DNA from: Alphaproteobacteria bacterium
GTDB lineage: Bacteria > Pseudomonadota > Alphaproteobacteria > Micropepsales > Micropepsaceae
Length of the DNA: 64,000 nt
Reading direction: 5' to 3'
Assembly (NCBI GenBank): GCA_947473475.1
Contig: CANJBZ010000003.1
Coordinates: 120,542-184,541 of the forward strand
Below the pieces are notes generated by a model, which saw only the letters and a program-made list of their open reading frames with translations, was not told the origin of the DNA and searched no databases. Below are positions 25,973 through 34,460 of this stretch, in pieces (position 1 is the stretch's first letter; each line of letters begins with the position of its first letter). The position numbers and the translations under genes are program-made.

Positions 25973-26875
25973 TCAAAAATCCGGCCGGTCCGCTTGCGGA
26001 ATCGGATGGAGATTTTCGTTGAAATGGTCGTCATTGTTTTCGGCGCACACGGTTTCCGCCATGGGCGCGCGCACCTTCGTCCATTTGCGCATCATGGTGA
26101 TCGGCGCGTTGTAGGCTTCCGGATCGTCCACACGCGCGATGGCGGTTAGACTGTTGCCGTCGGGACTGATCGTGAACCGCTCCACCACATGCTCCTTCTC
26201 GCTGTGGGGCGTGCGGAAATTGTCGATATAACTGAACGTGTTTGCGGATAGGCCGATCGTATCGACGACCAGCGTGTCGCCATTTTCGTAATGGCCGATG
26301 GATTCGCCGAACCAGGACGGCTTGGGATGGGGCGAGTGCTTGTCCGTAAGGTAGACGCGGCGCACCATGTGATCGCGCTGCCACATCATCCACACCGCCT
26401 TGGGCGTCTGGATGAAATACACCGGCTCAAATGGATAGACGAGTTGTCCCGGAACGCCGCCCGGCCAACAGCGGGAGTGCGCGAGGAAGGGCAATTTCCG
26501 CTTGCCCTGCAGAATCTCGTCATTGGTCGCCTGAACGGCCGCCGCCACCCACGGCTTAAGAATGGGATCCTTGCTGTTGGCGATACGAACGGTGGGCTGA
26601 GGCCCGTTGCGGCGCACATATTCGGGATCGACGGTCTGAGCGGCGCCATTCGCCGGCGCATCGGAGACGGAGTTGTTCACAAACGGATAGGCCGGATCGT
26701 TCGTCATCGGCCCGTGCCCGTTTCTGGGCGGCGGATCCTCCCAGTCCTCCATGGTGGTCTGCCAGCCAAAGGGGCTGGAGGCGAGGTCAGGGATCGCCGG
26801 ACCCTTTTGCGCCAACGCAATCGCACTGGGGAGGCAAAGAGCGGCAACGCTTGCGGCAACCACGAACCGGCGCAT
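25973..26875 (-). CDS. Secreted protein of unknown function
   Basis: 300 residues with a signal peptide (VAASVAALCLPSAIALAQ) and GAGGA before the ATG. A well-ordered middle section reads MWQRDHMVRRVYLTDKHSP, WFGESIGHYENGDTLVVDT and TFSYIDNFRTPHSEKEH followed by VERFTISPDG. I know this as a recurring pattern in uncharacterised periplasmic proteins of Acidobacteria and Proteobacteria, often in several copies per genome, but no function is established. The histidine and acidic residues could bind metal. Transcribed alone, divergent to the DUF1330 gene. Confidence 0.72.
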   Translation of the reverse strand: MRRFVVAASVAALCLPSAIALAQKGPAIPDLASSPFGWQTTMEDWEDPPPRNGHGPMTNDPAYPFVNNSVSDAPANGAAQTVDPEYVRRNGPQPTVRIANSKDPILKPWVAAAVQATNDEILQGKRKLPFLAHSRCWPGGVPGQLVYPFEPVYFIQTPKAVWMMWQRDHMVRRVYLTDKHSPHPKPSWFGESIGHYENGDTLVVDTIGLSANTFSYIDNFRTPHSEKEHVVERFTISPDGNSLTAIARVDDPEAYNAPITMMRKWTKVRAPMAETVCAENNDDHFNENLHPIPQADRPDF

Positions 26876-27030
26876 CTCATTCCTCGCGCAGTGTTGGGAT
26901 GCAGAGACTATAGCGGCCCTCGGCCCATTTGGACATGCACGCCGCGAGAGGGGGATAAGGCCGCCCGCACAGGCGCCAATAGTTGCTAGAATGCCAGGAC
27001 TGGCGGATGCGAATCGTGAGGGGAGCGAAC

Positions 27031-27327
27031 GTGAAGGCCTATTTGATTGCGAACATTACCGTCACGGATCCAACGCGCTTTGGGGAATACCGTGAGCAAG
27101 TTACTCCCGTTATCGCCAAGTTCGGTGGCCGGTTTCTCGTCCGGGCGGGGACCGTGCATACATTGGAAGGCAATCTAGGTCTGCACAGTTTTGTCGTGGT
27201 CGAATTTCCCTCAATGGAGGCCGCCCGCCAGTTTTACGACAGCGCCGAATACGCGCCGCTGCTGAAACTGCGCACAGAGAGCAGCCATTCCAGCCTCGCA
27301 ATCGTCGAAGGCTACCAGCCCGCCTAA
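27031..27327 (+). CDS. DUF1330 family protein
   Basis: 98 residues, starting at GTG 27031 with GGGGAG about six bases upstream. It has the dimeric ferredoxin-like fold of DUF1330: KAYLIANITVTDPTRFGEYR, then KFGGRFLVRAGTVHTLEG and VVVEFPSMEAARQFYDSAEY. These small cytosolic proteins are widespread; their biochemical role is unknown. It converges on the next gene with only one base between the two stop codons. Confidence 0.85.
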   Translation: MKAYLIANITVTDPTRFGEYREQVTPVIAKFGGRFLVRAGTVHTLEGNLGLHSFVVVEFPSMEAARQFYDSAEYAPLLKLRTESSHSSLAIVEGYQPA

Positions 27328-27328
27328 C

Positions 27329-27913
27329 CTATTTCCCGCACGGATAGCGGAGTGAGCTGACAAAATTGTTCTGGTCGGCGCCGTCGGGCCCGATGATGAC
27401 CACCGACTGATCGAACTGGAGCGCTCCGTAATCGCCACGCGCCGTAAAGGCGTCCGATATGTAGAGCCGATGTTTGGCCATGTACACGGTAACGCGATGC
27501 TGCCGGCCGTCGTCCGTGAAAATCACAAGCTGGCGCCCTGGAATGCCCGGCGCATAATCTTCCGGCTGCTGCCCCTGAACGTCCCCGATCATCCGAAACG
27601 GCGCGACCGCGTTTTCGACGATGGTGTCGTCGGCATCGGGACCATTGGTAAAATCGACGACCTTAACGCTGAACCGGTCCATACCCTGTTCCAGATGATA
27701 TTCCCGCGCCGGGAACATCTTGCCGCCCTCGCTGTACGGAAAATCGCGCATCTCGGGTTTGGCGCGGAAGCGCGCCGCCACCCGGTGTTGGCAGTCGACG
27801 TAATAATCCTTCGCGACCGCCTGCTGGCCATCTTCCACTGCCGATACCGTATCCAGCGTGGCAACGGCCGCGCATGACAGAAGCGCCGCGCCGATCACAT
27901 AGGTCTTGAACAC
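27329..27913 (-). CDS. Hypothetical exported protein
   Basis: 194 residues starting at GTG 27913, chosen because AAAGGA lies seven bases upstream and a signal peptide follows directly (TYVIGAALLSCAAVATLDTV). The mature part has alternating strands, for example REYHLEQGMDRFSVKVVDF and RQHRVTVYMAKHRLYISDA, then a conserved-looking SVVIIGPDGADQNNFVSSLR before the end. The N-terminal extension upstream is antisense to the next gene's leader and unlikely to be translated. Function unknown; periplasmic location likely. Confidence 0.6.
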   Translation of the reverse strand: MFKTYVIGAALLSCAAVATLDTVSAVEDGQQAVAKDYYVDCQHRVAARFRAKPEMRDFPYSEGGKMFPAREYHLEQGMDRFSVKVVDFTNGPDADDTIVENAVAPFRMIGDVQGQQPEDYAPGIPGRQLVIFTDDGRQHRVTVYMAKHRLYISDAFTARGDYGALQFDQSVVIIGPDGADQNNFVSSLRYPCGK

Positions 27914-28064
27914 GGGATTGTCCTTTGTTGCTGGGCACATTGCGGATCGCAGGCCAGCATAGCATTCCGTCCCATGGCGACAAACGCGGAAAATGTTTTC
28001 GCGGCTTGAACGATCCTTGGGCGGCTGCTTAAGTCCTCTCAAACAGTCGAGGAGCGCAACGCAT

Positions 28065-29648
28065 ATGAGACGCTTATTCCTGGTCATGTCGTTCGCTCTT
28101 GCCGCGTGCCAGCAACAGACGCCCACGGCGAGCAATGATGCGGGGTCGCTTATTGCGCAAGCGGTCGCCGCCGAAGGCGGCGCGGACGCGCTGCGCGCAC
28201 TGAACGCCGTGAAGCTTTCGGGCGAGGCGAAATTCTGGGAGCCGGGCCAGTCGCTCGAGCCCGGAGGCCCGCCCCGCTTTCTAGGCACGGCGAAAATCGA
28301 GACCGATTGGAATCTCGCCACGGGCGAGGCACGCACGCAATGGGATCGCGATCAGCAATATCCGCCGCCCGCGGAAAAGCTGCGTTACACCGAAACCGTG
28401 TTGCCGGCGCTCGGATTTGTCACCGGCGACAAGGGCGCCAAGCCCATGTCGAGCGTCCGCATTGCCGCGCAATTGCGCGAGCTCGAACGCGCTTCGCCGC
28501 GGCTCCTGCTGAAGGCGATGGACGATGCCGCCCATGTCCAGAAGACGGAGCCGCAGAAGCTCGGCGAGCGATTGCTGCCGGCGGTTTCCTATGCGGATGG
28601 GGCAACGAACTTCCTCATCCTATTCGATCCAGACACGCATCTACCCGCCGCCATCCGCACGCGCGACGACGACAATATGGCGGGCGACTCCAATTACGAT
28701 CTGCTGCTTTCGGACTGGGCGCCCGCGGGCTCCGCGAAGATCGCCACATCGCTCTCCTACCGCCTGAACGGCATCGAAGTGGCCAATTTTCATTACACTA
28801 TGGTCGCGCCCAATCCCGCGTTGCCCGCGGACGCCTTCGCTGTCCCCGAGACGGTGAAGACCGCTGCCAAAGCGCCCGCGACCGCCAACGTCCCCTATCA
28901 ATGGGTGATCCGCCGGCTGTTCCTCAATCGCTATCTCGACAGCGACGCGATCATCTATCCCGACGGCGGCGGATTGAAGCTGGTCGAGCTCGCGCCCAAT
29001 GTGCAGCAGGTCCAAGGCGGAACGGCCAACTCGCTGATTGTCGCGATGAAGGACTTCCTTGTCGTATTCGATGCGCCTTATGGCGAGCTGCAGTCGCGTT
29101 GGACCATCGATGCGGCAAAGGCCAAATATCCCGGCAAGCCAATCCGCTATCTGGTGCTGACGCACCACCACATGGACCATGCGGGCGGCCTGCGTACCTA
29201 TGTGGCCGATGGCGCCAACCTCATCGTGCCCGTCGAAGCGGCGGCTTATGTCAAAGCGGCCGTTGCGGCGCCGCACACGGTCGTCCCCGACGATCTTCAA
29301 AAGAACCCGCGCACGCCGGTTATCTACGGACTCTACGAAGTCATGTCGATCAAGGACGAGACTGAGGAGGTGCGGGTCTACAATATGGATACGGCGGATC
29401 GCGAGACCGACCCGCGGCTCACGAATTCGCACTCCGCGGACATGATCATGGGCCACGTGCTCGGCAGCAAGCTTCTCTATGTCACCGATCTGATCTCGCC
29501 GCGCGGGGGGCCCATCGAGCGTTCGGAATACACCGTCGCCGTCGGCAACGACATGCGCGAGCAGCGAGTCGAGGGCGCCGATTTCACCTTCGTCGGCGGC
29601 CATGGCGGTACGGTGAAATACGCCGAAGTGGCGAAGGCTCTGAAGTAA
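28065..29648 (+). CDS. MBL-fold metallohydrolase lipoprotein
   Basis: 527 residues. The start MRRLFLVMSFALAAC is a lipoprotein signal with lipidation cysteine at residue 15, so the protein is membrane-anchored in the periplasm. The first 270 residues resemble outer-membrane lipoprotein carrier-like beta structure (GEAKFWEPG; TETVLPALGF). The second half is a metallo-beta-lactamase domain: LVLTHHHMDHAGG gives the HxHxDH zinc motif, with later SHSADMIMGH and FVGGHGG histidines. Its substrate is unknown. It is followed by a strong hairpin at 29688-29712. Confidence 0.8.
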   Translation: MRRLFLVMSFALAACQQQTPTASNDAGSLIAQAVAAEGGADALRALNAVKLSGEAKFWEPGQSLEPGGPPRFLGTAKIETDWNLATGEARTQWDRDQQYPPPAEKLRYTETVLPALGFVTGDKGAKPMSSVRIAAQLRELERASPRLLLKAMDDAAHVQKTEPQKLGERLLPAVSYADGATNFLILFDPDTHLPAAIRTRDDDNMAGDSNYDLLLSDWAPAGSAKIATSLSYRLNGIEVANFHYTMVAPNPALPADAFAVPETVKTAAKAPATANVPYQWVIRRLFLNRYLDSDAIIYPDGGGLKLVELAPNVQQVQGGTANSLIVAMKDFLVVFDAPYGELQSRWTIDAAKAKYPGKPIRYLVLTHHHMDHAGGLRTYVADGANLIVPVEAAAYVKAAVAAPHTVVPDDLQKNPRTPVIYGLYEVMSIKDETEEVRVYNMDTADRETDPRLTNSHSADMIMGHVLGSKLLYVTDLISPRGGPIERSEYTVAVGNDMREQRVEGADFTFVGGHGGTVKYAEVAKALK

Positions 29649-29687
29649 AACGCCATGGGGTACGCGTCGGGCGATTAATCTTGATGG

Positions 29688-29712
29688 GCCGTGGCGGCGG
29701 GGCCGCCACGGC
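29688..29712. terminator. Bidirectional terminator-like hairpin
   Basis: GCCGTGGCGGC and GCCGCCACGGC form a perfect 11-bp stem around GGG, between the convergent MBL-fold and SMP-30-like genes. There is no long T-run on either side. Confidence 0.6.
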
Positions 29713-29751
29713 TGGGAGTGAGATTCTGGTCTGTGGCCTGGTGGCCCGCTA

Positions 29752-30723
29752 CTACTTCACGCGGTCCTTGAATCCGGCCGCCACCATGTCGATCTTCCAG
29801 GCGGCCTGATTCCCGACGATGTAGAGCGTCTTCTTGTCGGGTCCGCCAAATGCCAGATTCTGCCCCTTCCGGGACAGGGGGATCACGCCCAAATTCTGAC
29901 CTTGCTCAGAGAAGACTTCGATGCCGCCATTCGTGGCAGCGTAGAGGCGACCCTCGTTGTCGATCGTGAGTCCGTCTGCGCCGCTCGCCTTAACACCGGC
30001 CGCATTCGCCACCATGAACCCATATGTTCCGAAGTCGCGGCCGTTCTTGAGCGACCCGTCGGGGTTGATGTCGAAGGCGCGCATATGTTCACCACCCGAT
30101 GCGAGGTAGAGAATGTTCTCAACGCGGTTCAACGTGAGGCCGTTCGGCCGGTCGATGTCGGTGGTAGCGACGACGGTCTTGCCGTCCGGGGTGATGTAAT
30201 AGACGGCAGCCGGCATGGCGCCCGGAACGGTGAAGTAGACGCCGCCCTTCTTGTCGCCGATCAGGTCGTTGGGGTTCAGAATGGGTTGGCCGTTGATGTT
30301 GTCGGAGAGCACCTTCTCCTGGCCCTTGGGATAGATGATGGCGATCTGCGCCTTCCCGCCGTCCTGCATGCGCTGCAGGCCGATCATCTGGCCCTTCGGG
30401 TTGTACGTAATCGCGTTGATGCCGGTTACCTTGTCGAGGAAGATCGAAAAATTATTGTCCTTGTCGATCTTGGTGACGGTGTTGCCCTGCTGATTGGTAA
30501 AGAGCACGGCGCCGCTGCCGTCGTTCAGGGCAATCGTCCCTTCGGTACCGGTCGTGAGGCCCGTTTTGATGACCTGCACCTTGGTGCCGCCCTTCACAAC
30601 GCCCGCAATCTCGGGTGCGACCGTGTCAACGGCCGGCGGAAGCGCCGGGGCCGCTGCCTGGGTAAGTGAACTCGATGCCACGGTCGCAGCAAGCAGACCG
30701 ATGGCCAGGTAGTGCATACGCAT
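29752..30723 (-). CDS. Secreted SMP-30/gluconolactonase-like beta-propeller protein
   Basis: 323 residues with a signal peptide (LAIGLLAATVASSSLTQA, then AAPAL). Repeated blades are visible: ALNDGSGAVLFTNQQGNTV, PNDLIGDKKGGVYFT, DRPNGLTLNRVENILYL, ADGLTIDNEGRLYAAT and LAFGGPDKKTLYIVG. The N and D residues in PNDL, PNGL and ADGL match calcium ligands of SMP-30 and lactonases, so lactone or organophosphate ester hydrolysis is possible. The ATG at 30723 has GGGAGG five bases upstream. Single gene by context. Confidence 0.8.
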   Translation of the reverse strand: MRMHYLAIGLLAATVASSSLTQAAAPALPPAVDTVAPEIAGVVKGGTKVQVIKTGLTTGTEGTIALNDGSGAVLFTNQQGNTVTKIDKDNNFSIFLDKVTGINAITYNPKGQMIGLQRMQDGGKAQIAIIYPKGQEKVLSDNINGQPILNPNDLIGDKKGGVYFTVPGAMPAAVYYITPDGKTVVATTDIDRPNGLTLNRVENILYLASGGEHMRAFDINPDGSLKNGRDFGTYGFMVANAAGVKASGADGLTIDNEGRLYAATNGGIEVFSEQGQNLGVIPLSRKGQNLAFGGPDKKTLYIVGNQAAWKIDMVAAGFKDRVK

Positions 30724-30867
30724 GGGGGCCTCCCGTTTGGTGGCTAAAAGCCGGAGCGATTCTTCAGACGACCGCTCTGCAGAATGACATGGATTTCCAG
30801 CCGGTGGGAGTAACAGTCGGCTGAGCGGGCCTCGTACGGGCTGATACAGACAACCGAACCATGACCG

Positions 30868-31010
30868 GTTATGGCGATTGGCGAGCGTTTCGCGCGCTCT
30901 ATTGCGAACGCCGCCAACCGGCGCGCAACGCCCTTACCCAAAGGCCACCCTGTTACCTCACCCTCAGACGAACGCCTGCTAAATCTACTCGACCCCAATT
31001 CCTTTAATTT
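30868..31010 (+). pseudogene. 3' remnant of a REP-associated tyrosine transposase (RAYT), copy A
   Basis: The frame encodes GERFARSIANAANRRATPLP and continues to an LLDPNSF tail. It matches the C-terminus of RAYT-type IS200-like transposases (...GDERFxxxIAxAxxRR...) and the copy at 32057-32335. Only the last 40 or so codons remain. The gap from 30724 to 31082 otherwise holds only the probable promoter of the SMP-30-like gene. Confidence 0.6.
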
Positions 31011-31082
31011 TGGCACGCCGCCTCATCGGCGATGCTGCGGTCATCATGTATATACGCGACCGAACGGATGGCGCGCGGGTGC

Positions 31083-31994
31083 ATGAGCAAGCAATCAAAG
31101 AGGAAGCACAATCGATCCATGCCCGTAAGGCTGGGCGCGTTCGAGCTCCGCAAGTCGGGTGTCACCCGGTTCGACTTCAGGGACATCTATCATCAGGCCA
31201 TCGGGATCTCGTGGGGGCGATTCTTTCTGGCCCTGTTCACGGTCGATATCGCCATCAATATTGTTTTTGCCCTGCTGTACCTCGTTCAACCCGACGCGAT
31301 TCAAAATGCTCATCCGGGGTCGTTTTCGGATGCGTTCTTTTTCAGCCTGGAGACACTCGCGACCGTCGGCTATGGCGAGATGGCGCCGAGATCCCTTTAC
31401 GGCCATATCGTTTCGGCCGCCGAGATCATCTTCGGCCTGACGTTCACGGCCATTATGACAGGCCTGATATTTGTCCGGTTTTCGAAACCCAAGGCCAAGA
31501 TCGTCTATGCGGAGAAGGTTGTGGTCGCGATGCACAACCGAAAGCCGCACCTGATGGTGCGAATTGGGAACGCGCGGATGGGTCTCTTGACCGATGTGAG
31601 AGCGCGGCTCGGTGCGCTTCTCATCGAGACGACGTATGAGGGCGAGGTCTTCCGGCGCGTCCACGATTTGAAGCTGGTGCGATCCCGGCTGCCGATTTTC
31701 GCGCTGACCTGGACGCTGATGCATCCCATTGACGAAGAGAGTCCGCTCTTCAATTACGATGCTGAGCGGCTGGCGCAGGACGATATCCGGCTTTTCCTCA
31801 CCGTCGAGGCGCGCGACGACGTGTTGGCGGCGTCCGTCTACGACATGAAAGACTATGCCGCCTCCGACTTCGCCTTTGGTCAGCGTTATGCGGAAGCCGT
31901 CTCTATCGACGAGCAACGGCGCACCGTGGCGGACCTAAGCCGCATCAGCCTGCTGGAGCCCGATAGGCCGTCCCCGAAGGCGGGCGTCCCTTAG
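31083..31994 (+). CDS. Inward rectifier potassium channel (KirBac family)
   Basis: About 303 residues. Two membrane helices flank a pore: GRFFLALFTVDIAINIVFALLYLV, then the selectivity filter TLATVGYGEMAP, then EIIFGLTFTAIMTGLIFVRFSKP. The remaining half is the cytosolic immunoglobulin-like Kir domain (VYAEKVVVAMHNRKPHLMVRIGN; LMHPIDEESPLF), typical of KirBac channels. The cytosolic domain probably senses lipid or ligand. Start choice among ATGs at 31032, 31068 and 31083 is uncertain; none has a strong ribosome site. The gene lies between two direct-repeat remnants of RAYT genes. Confidence 0.85.
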   Translation: MSKQSKRKHNRSMPVRLGAFELRKSGVTRFDFRDIYHQAIGISWGRFFLALFTVDIAINIVFALLYLVQPDAIQNAHPGSFSDAFFFSLETLATVGYGEMAPRSLYGHIVSAAEIIFGLTFTAIMTGLIFVRFSKPKAKIVYAEKVVVAMHNRKPHLMVRIGNARMGLLTDVRARLGALLIETTYEGEVFRRVHDLKLVRSRLPIFALTWTLMHPIDEESPLFNYDAERLAQDDIRLFLTVEARDDVLAASVYDMKDYAASDFAFGQRYAEAVSIDEQRRTVADLSRISLLEPDRPSPKAGVP

Positions 31995-32056
31995 GAACGT
32001 ACTGAGATGGTGGGCGCGACAAGGATGGAATTACCGCACGCGTGTAACGGCGAATA

Positions 32057-32335
32057 GTGGTCTTGCTACGCGCCGCTTTTTCACATAGCGCCCTGGATCA
32101 TCCGATTTTTAAGCGGTTAGGGCGCAGCGCCTCAGAGCGGCAGAAGGAATACCGCGCCTTATTCCGCGCCCGCTTGGACGAGGAATTCGTCGAAGCACTG
32201 CGTAAAGCAACCAATGGCGACTGGGCCTTGGGCAGCGAGCGTTTCGCGCGAACTATTGCGAACGCCGCCAACCGGCGCGCAGCGCCCTTAGCCAAGGCCG
32301 CCCCGTTACCTCGCCCTCAGACAAACGCCAGATGA
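32057..32335 (+). pseudogene. 3' remnant of a REP-associated tyrosine transposase (RAYT), copy B
   Basis: The frame reads HPIFKRLGRSASERQKEYRAL, FRARLDEEFVEALRKATNGDW and GSERFARTIANAANRR. This is the C-terminal third of RAYT/IS200-like transposases. The catalytic HUH motif and tyrosine region are absent. It shares over 100 bases with copy A at 30868-31010 in the same orientation. The gap from 31995 to 32414 holds this and a hairpin. Confidence 0.75.
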
Positions 32336-32378
32336 ATCTACTCTGAACCCAATTCTTGATGCGGGATTGCATCGTGAG

Positions 32379-32402
32379 GCCCATCTCCTCGCGGAGATGG
32401 GC
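32379..32402. terminator. Terminator-like hairpin
   Basis: GCCCATCTCC, loop TCGC, GGAGATGGGC: a perfect 10-bp stem 12 bases beyond the stop of the minus-strand hypothetical gene. Confidence 0.55.
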
Positions 32403-32414
32403 GATGCGCTACAA

Positions 32415-32750
32415 TCAGATCGCGTCCTGCGGAATTTCTGGCCACCGAACGCCATTGATTTCGAGACATGATCTAGGCTCAGTGTACCACCACCAAAGAT
32501 GAGCGCGGGCTGCCGCTTCTGTCATTTTGCGACCGTGGTAATCCTCAGTGGCCGCACCGATCCGGACGACCTCACCAACAGTCTTGGGCCGATGCGTTAG
32601 CACCGCGATCAGGAATTGAGGCCCACCCTGACCTTCATCAAGATCGCGTAGCCAAGATTTCGGGAAGTCGCCCCCGTTGGAATAATTGAGCGTCGCATTC
32701 TCAGACAGTGGACGATTACGAACAGACTGAAAATCGTCTGATCTACCCAT
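32415..32750 (-). CDS. Hypothetical protein
   Basis: 111 residues, with AAGGAG six bases before the ATG at 32750, which supports real translation. There is no signal peptide or membrane segment. Notable is a C-terminal aromatic cluster, ARAHLWWWYTEPRSC, followed by INGVRWPEIPQDAI. No family is recognised. The composition is a little lower in GC than the core genes, and the RAYT remnants nearby suggest an accessory locus. A hairpin downstream would end transcription. Confidence 0.55.
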   Translation of the reverse strand: MGRSDDFQSVRNRPLSENATLNYSNGGDFPKSWLRDLDEGQGGPQFLIAVLTHRPKTVGEVVRIGAATEDYHGRKMTEAAARAHLWWWYTEPRSCLEINGVRWPEIPQDAI

Positions 32751-33015
32751 CAGCGGCTCCTTCTGATGTATCCAGCGGCAAATACGGCATGGTCGGCTAT
32801 GCCGCCGAAAGCGTAAGTGAGCAATTCTACGGCAACGCAGCAGGAAAGAATACGATGCCTGATATCAGTCACGCGGGTGGCGAGCGTGTTCCGGGCAAGC
32901 GCGTGCCCCAGCCCGCCTTTGCCCTATGGGCTTCGGCGCGGCAGCCTTCGCTCGCTTCGCATCACGGAATTAGGCTGGCTTGCCGAGCCGTAGCTCGCGT
33001 GAGCCACGCGAAGGC

Positions 33016-33091
<76 letters not shown>

Positions 33092-33249
33092 GAACCCAAG
33101 GGCTGCTGGAGCACGCCTGCCGCCGAAGGGTGGGGGGTCTTAGCAAAGCCCCCCTCCCCTGTCGAGCGCTTTGGTGCCACGCCAAGCTTCGCTGTTATGC
33201 GGAACGGCCGGTGAGCTATCCGGGCCCCGCGAGCCGGGGGCACGGTGGG

Positions 33250-33286
33250 TCCCGGCCCAGCGATGCTTTGCATCGCTGGGCCGGGA
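33250..33286. repeat. Long perfect hairpin (REP-like), probably the rodA terminator
   Basis: TCCCGGCCCAGCGATGC and GCATCGCTGGGCCGGGA form a 17-bp perfect stem with a TTT loop, 20 bases past the rodA stop. Elements of this TCCCGGC...GCCGGGA type recur in alphaproteobacteria. Confidence 0.7.
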
Positions 33287-33305
33287 TGACAATCCTCAAG
33301 GACGT

Positions 33306-34460
33306 TCAGATAATTCCGCTGGAATGGCGGGGCACGTCGATGCGGCGATGCACGTGCGCGCTCATCAACAGGCCGAAGCCGAACATCACCGTCATCATGG
33401 CCGAACCGCCATAGGAGATCAGCGGCATGGGGATGCCCACCACGGGGATCAGCCCCATCACCATCAACCCATTGATCATGATGTAGAGGAAGAAATTGAC
33501 CGTGATCCCCATCGCCAGAAGACGGCCAAATTGGCTGCGCGAGCGCATGGCAATGCCGATCCCATAGGCGATCACAATGGCAAACAATCCCAAGAGGGCG
33601 ACCGTTCCCAGAAAACCGAATTCCTCGCCGATCATGGGCAGCACGAAATCGGTCTGCTTTTCGGGGAGAAAATTCAGCCGGCTCTGGGTGCCGCCGAGAA
33701 ATCCCTTGCCGATGATTCCGCCCGAGCCGAGCGCGATCTTTGCCTGCGTGATGTTCCATCCCGCACCGAGGGCGTCGCTGTCGGGATTGAGGAATGTCAT
33801 CACGCGCGCTTTTTGGTAATCGTGCAGCACGAACTCCCACGCGGTGGACGCCGCTATCGCAACCGCCCCGACGGCAGGCGCGATCCAATACCAGGAGAGC
33901 CCCGCCAGAAAGAGCAGCATCCCGCCGCACAGCGCCAGCAGCATGGCGGTGCCCAGATTGGGCTGCATCAGCACCAGCACAACCGGCGCCGCAATCATTC
34001 CCGCCGCGACCATCAGATGAAAGGGGCGCGAAATGGCGCCGGGCTCAAGCCCGTGGAGATAGCGCGCCAGCGCCAGGATCAGCGCAATCTTCATCAACTC
34101 CGAAGGCTGCAGTTGCAACGGCCCCAGTTCGATCCAACGCTGCGCGCCCAAACCGACATGACCGGCAATCTCCACCGCCACAAGCAACACCATCGACACC
34201 GCATAGGCGGGATAGGCGAGCCCCATCCACACCCGCAAATCCACACAGGCGATAGCGCCCAACAGCAAAAGGCCGACGGCAAAGCGCACCATTTGCGGAC
34301 CGGCCCACGGAGAAAAACTTCCCCCCGCGGCGGAATACAGCGTTGCAAAGCCCGCGGACGCGATCAGGCCGATCAAGCCGACAAGCACCCAATCGATGTC
34401 GGCCAGCTTCTGCCGTATCGGCACAATCCGCGCTTCACGGCTGTAGGAATGGGTGCTCAC
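33306..34460 (-). CDS. rodA: Rod shape-determining protein RodA (SEDS peptidoglycan glycosyltransferase)
   Basis: 384 residues and about ten membrane helices. SEDS hallmarks: GAQRWIELGPLQLQPSELMKIA, LMQPNLGTAMLL, LPEKQTDFVLPMIGEEFGF and the C-terminal PLISYGGSAMMT. RodA polymerises glycan strands for cell elongation, activated by its partner PBP2 and guided by MreBCD. The GTG start at 34460 overlaps the mrdA stop (GTGA), so the pair is translationally coupled. It is the last gene of the mreB-mreC-mreD-mrdA-rodA operon. Confidence 0.95.
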   Translation of the reverse strand: MSTHSYSREARIVPIRQKLADIDWVLVGLIGLIASAGFATLYSAAGGSFSPWAGPQMVRFAVGLLLLGAIACVDLRVWMGLAYPAYAVSMVLLVAVEIAGHVGLGAQRWIELGPLQLQPSELMKIALILALARYLHGLEPGAISRPFHLMVAAGMIAAPVVLVLMQPNLGTAMLLALCGGMLLFLAGLSWYWIAPAVGAVAIAASTAWEFVLHDYQKARVMTFLNPDSDALGAGWNITQAKIALGSGGIIGKGFLGGTQSRLNFLPEKQTDFVLPMIGEEFGFLGTVALLGLFAIVIAYGIGIAMRSRSQFGRLLAMGITVNFFLYIMINGLMVMGLIPVVGIPMPLISYGGSAMMTVMFGFGLLMSAHVHRRIDVPRHSSGII

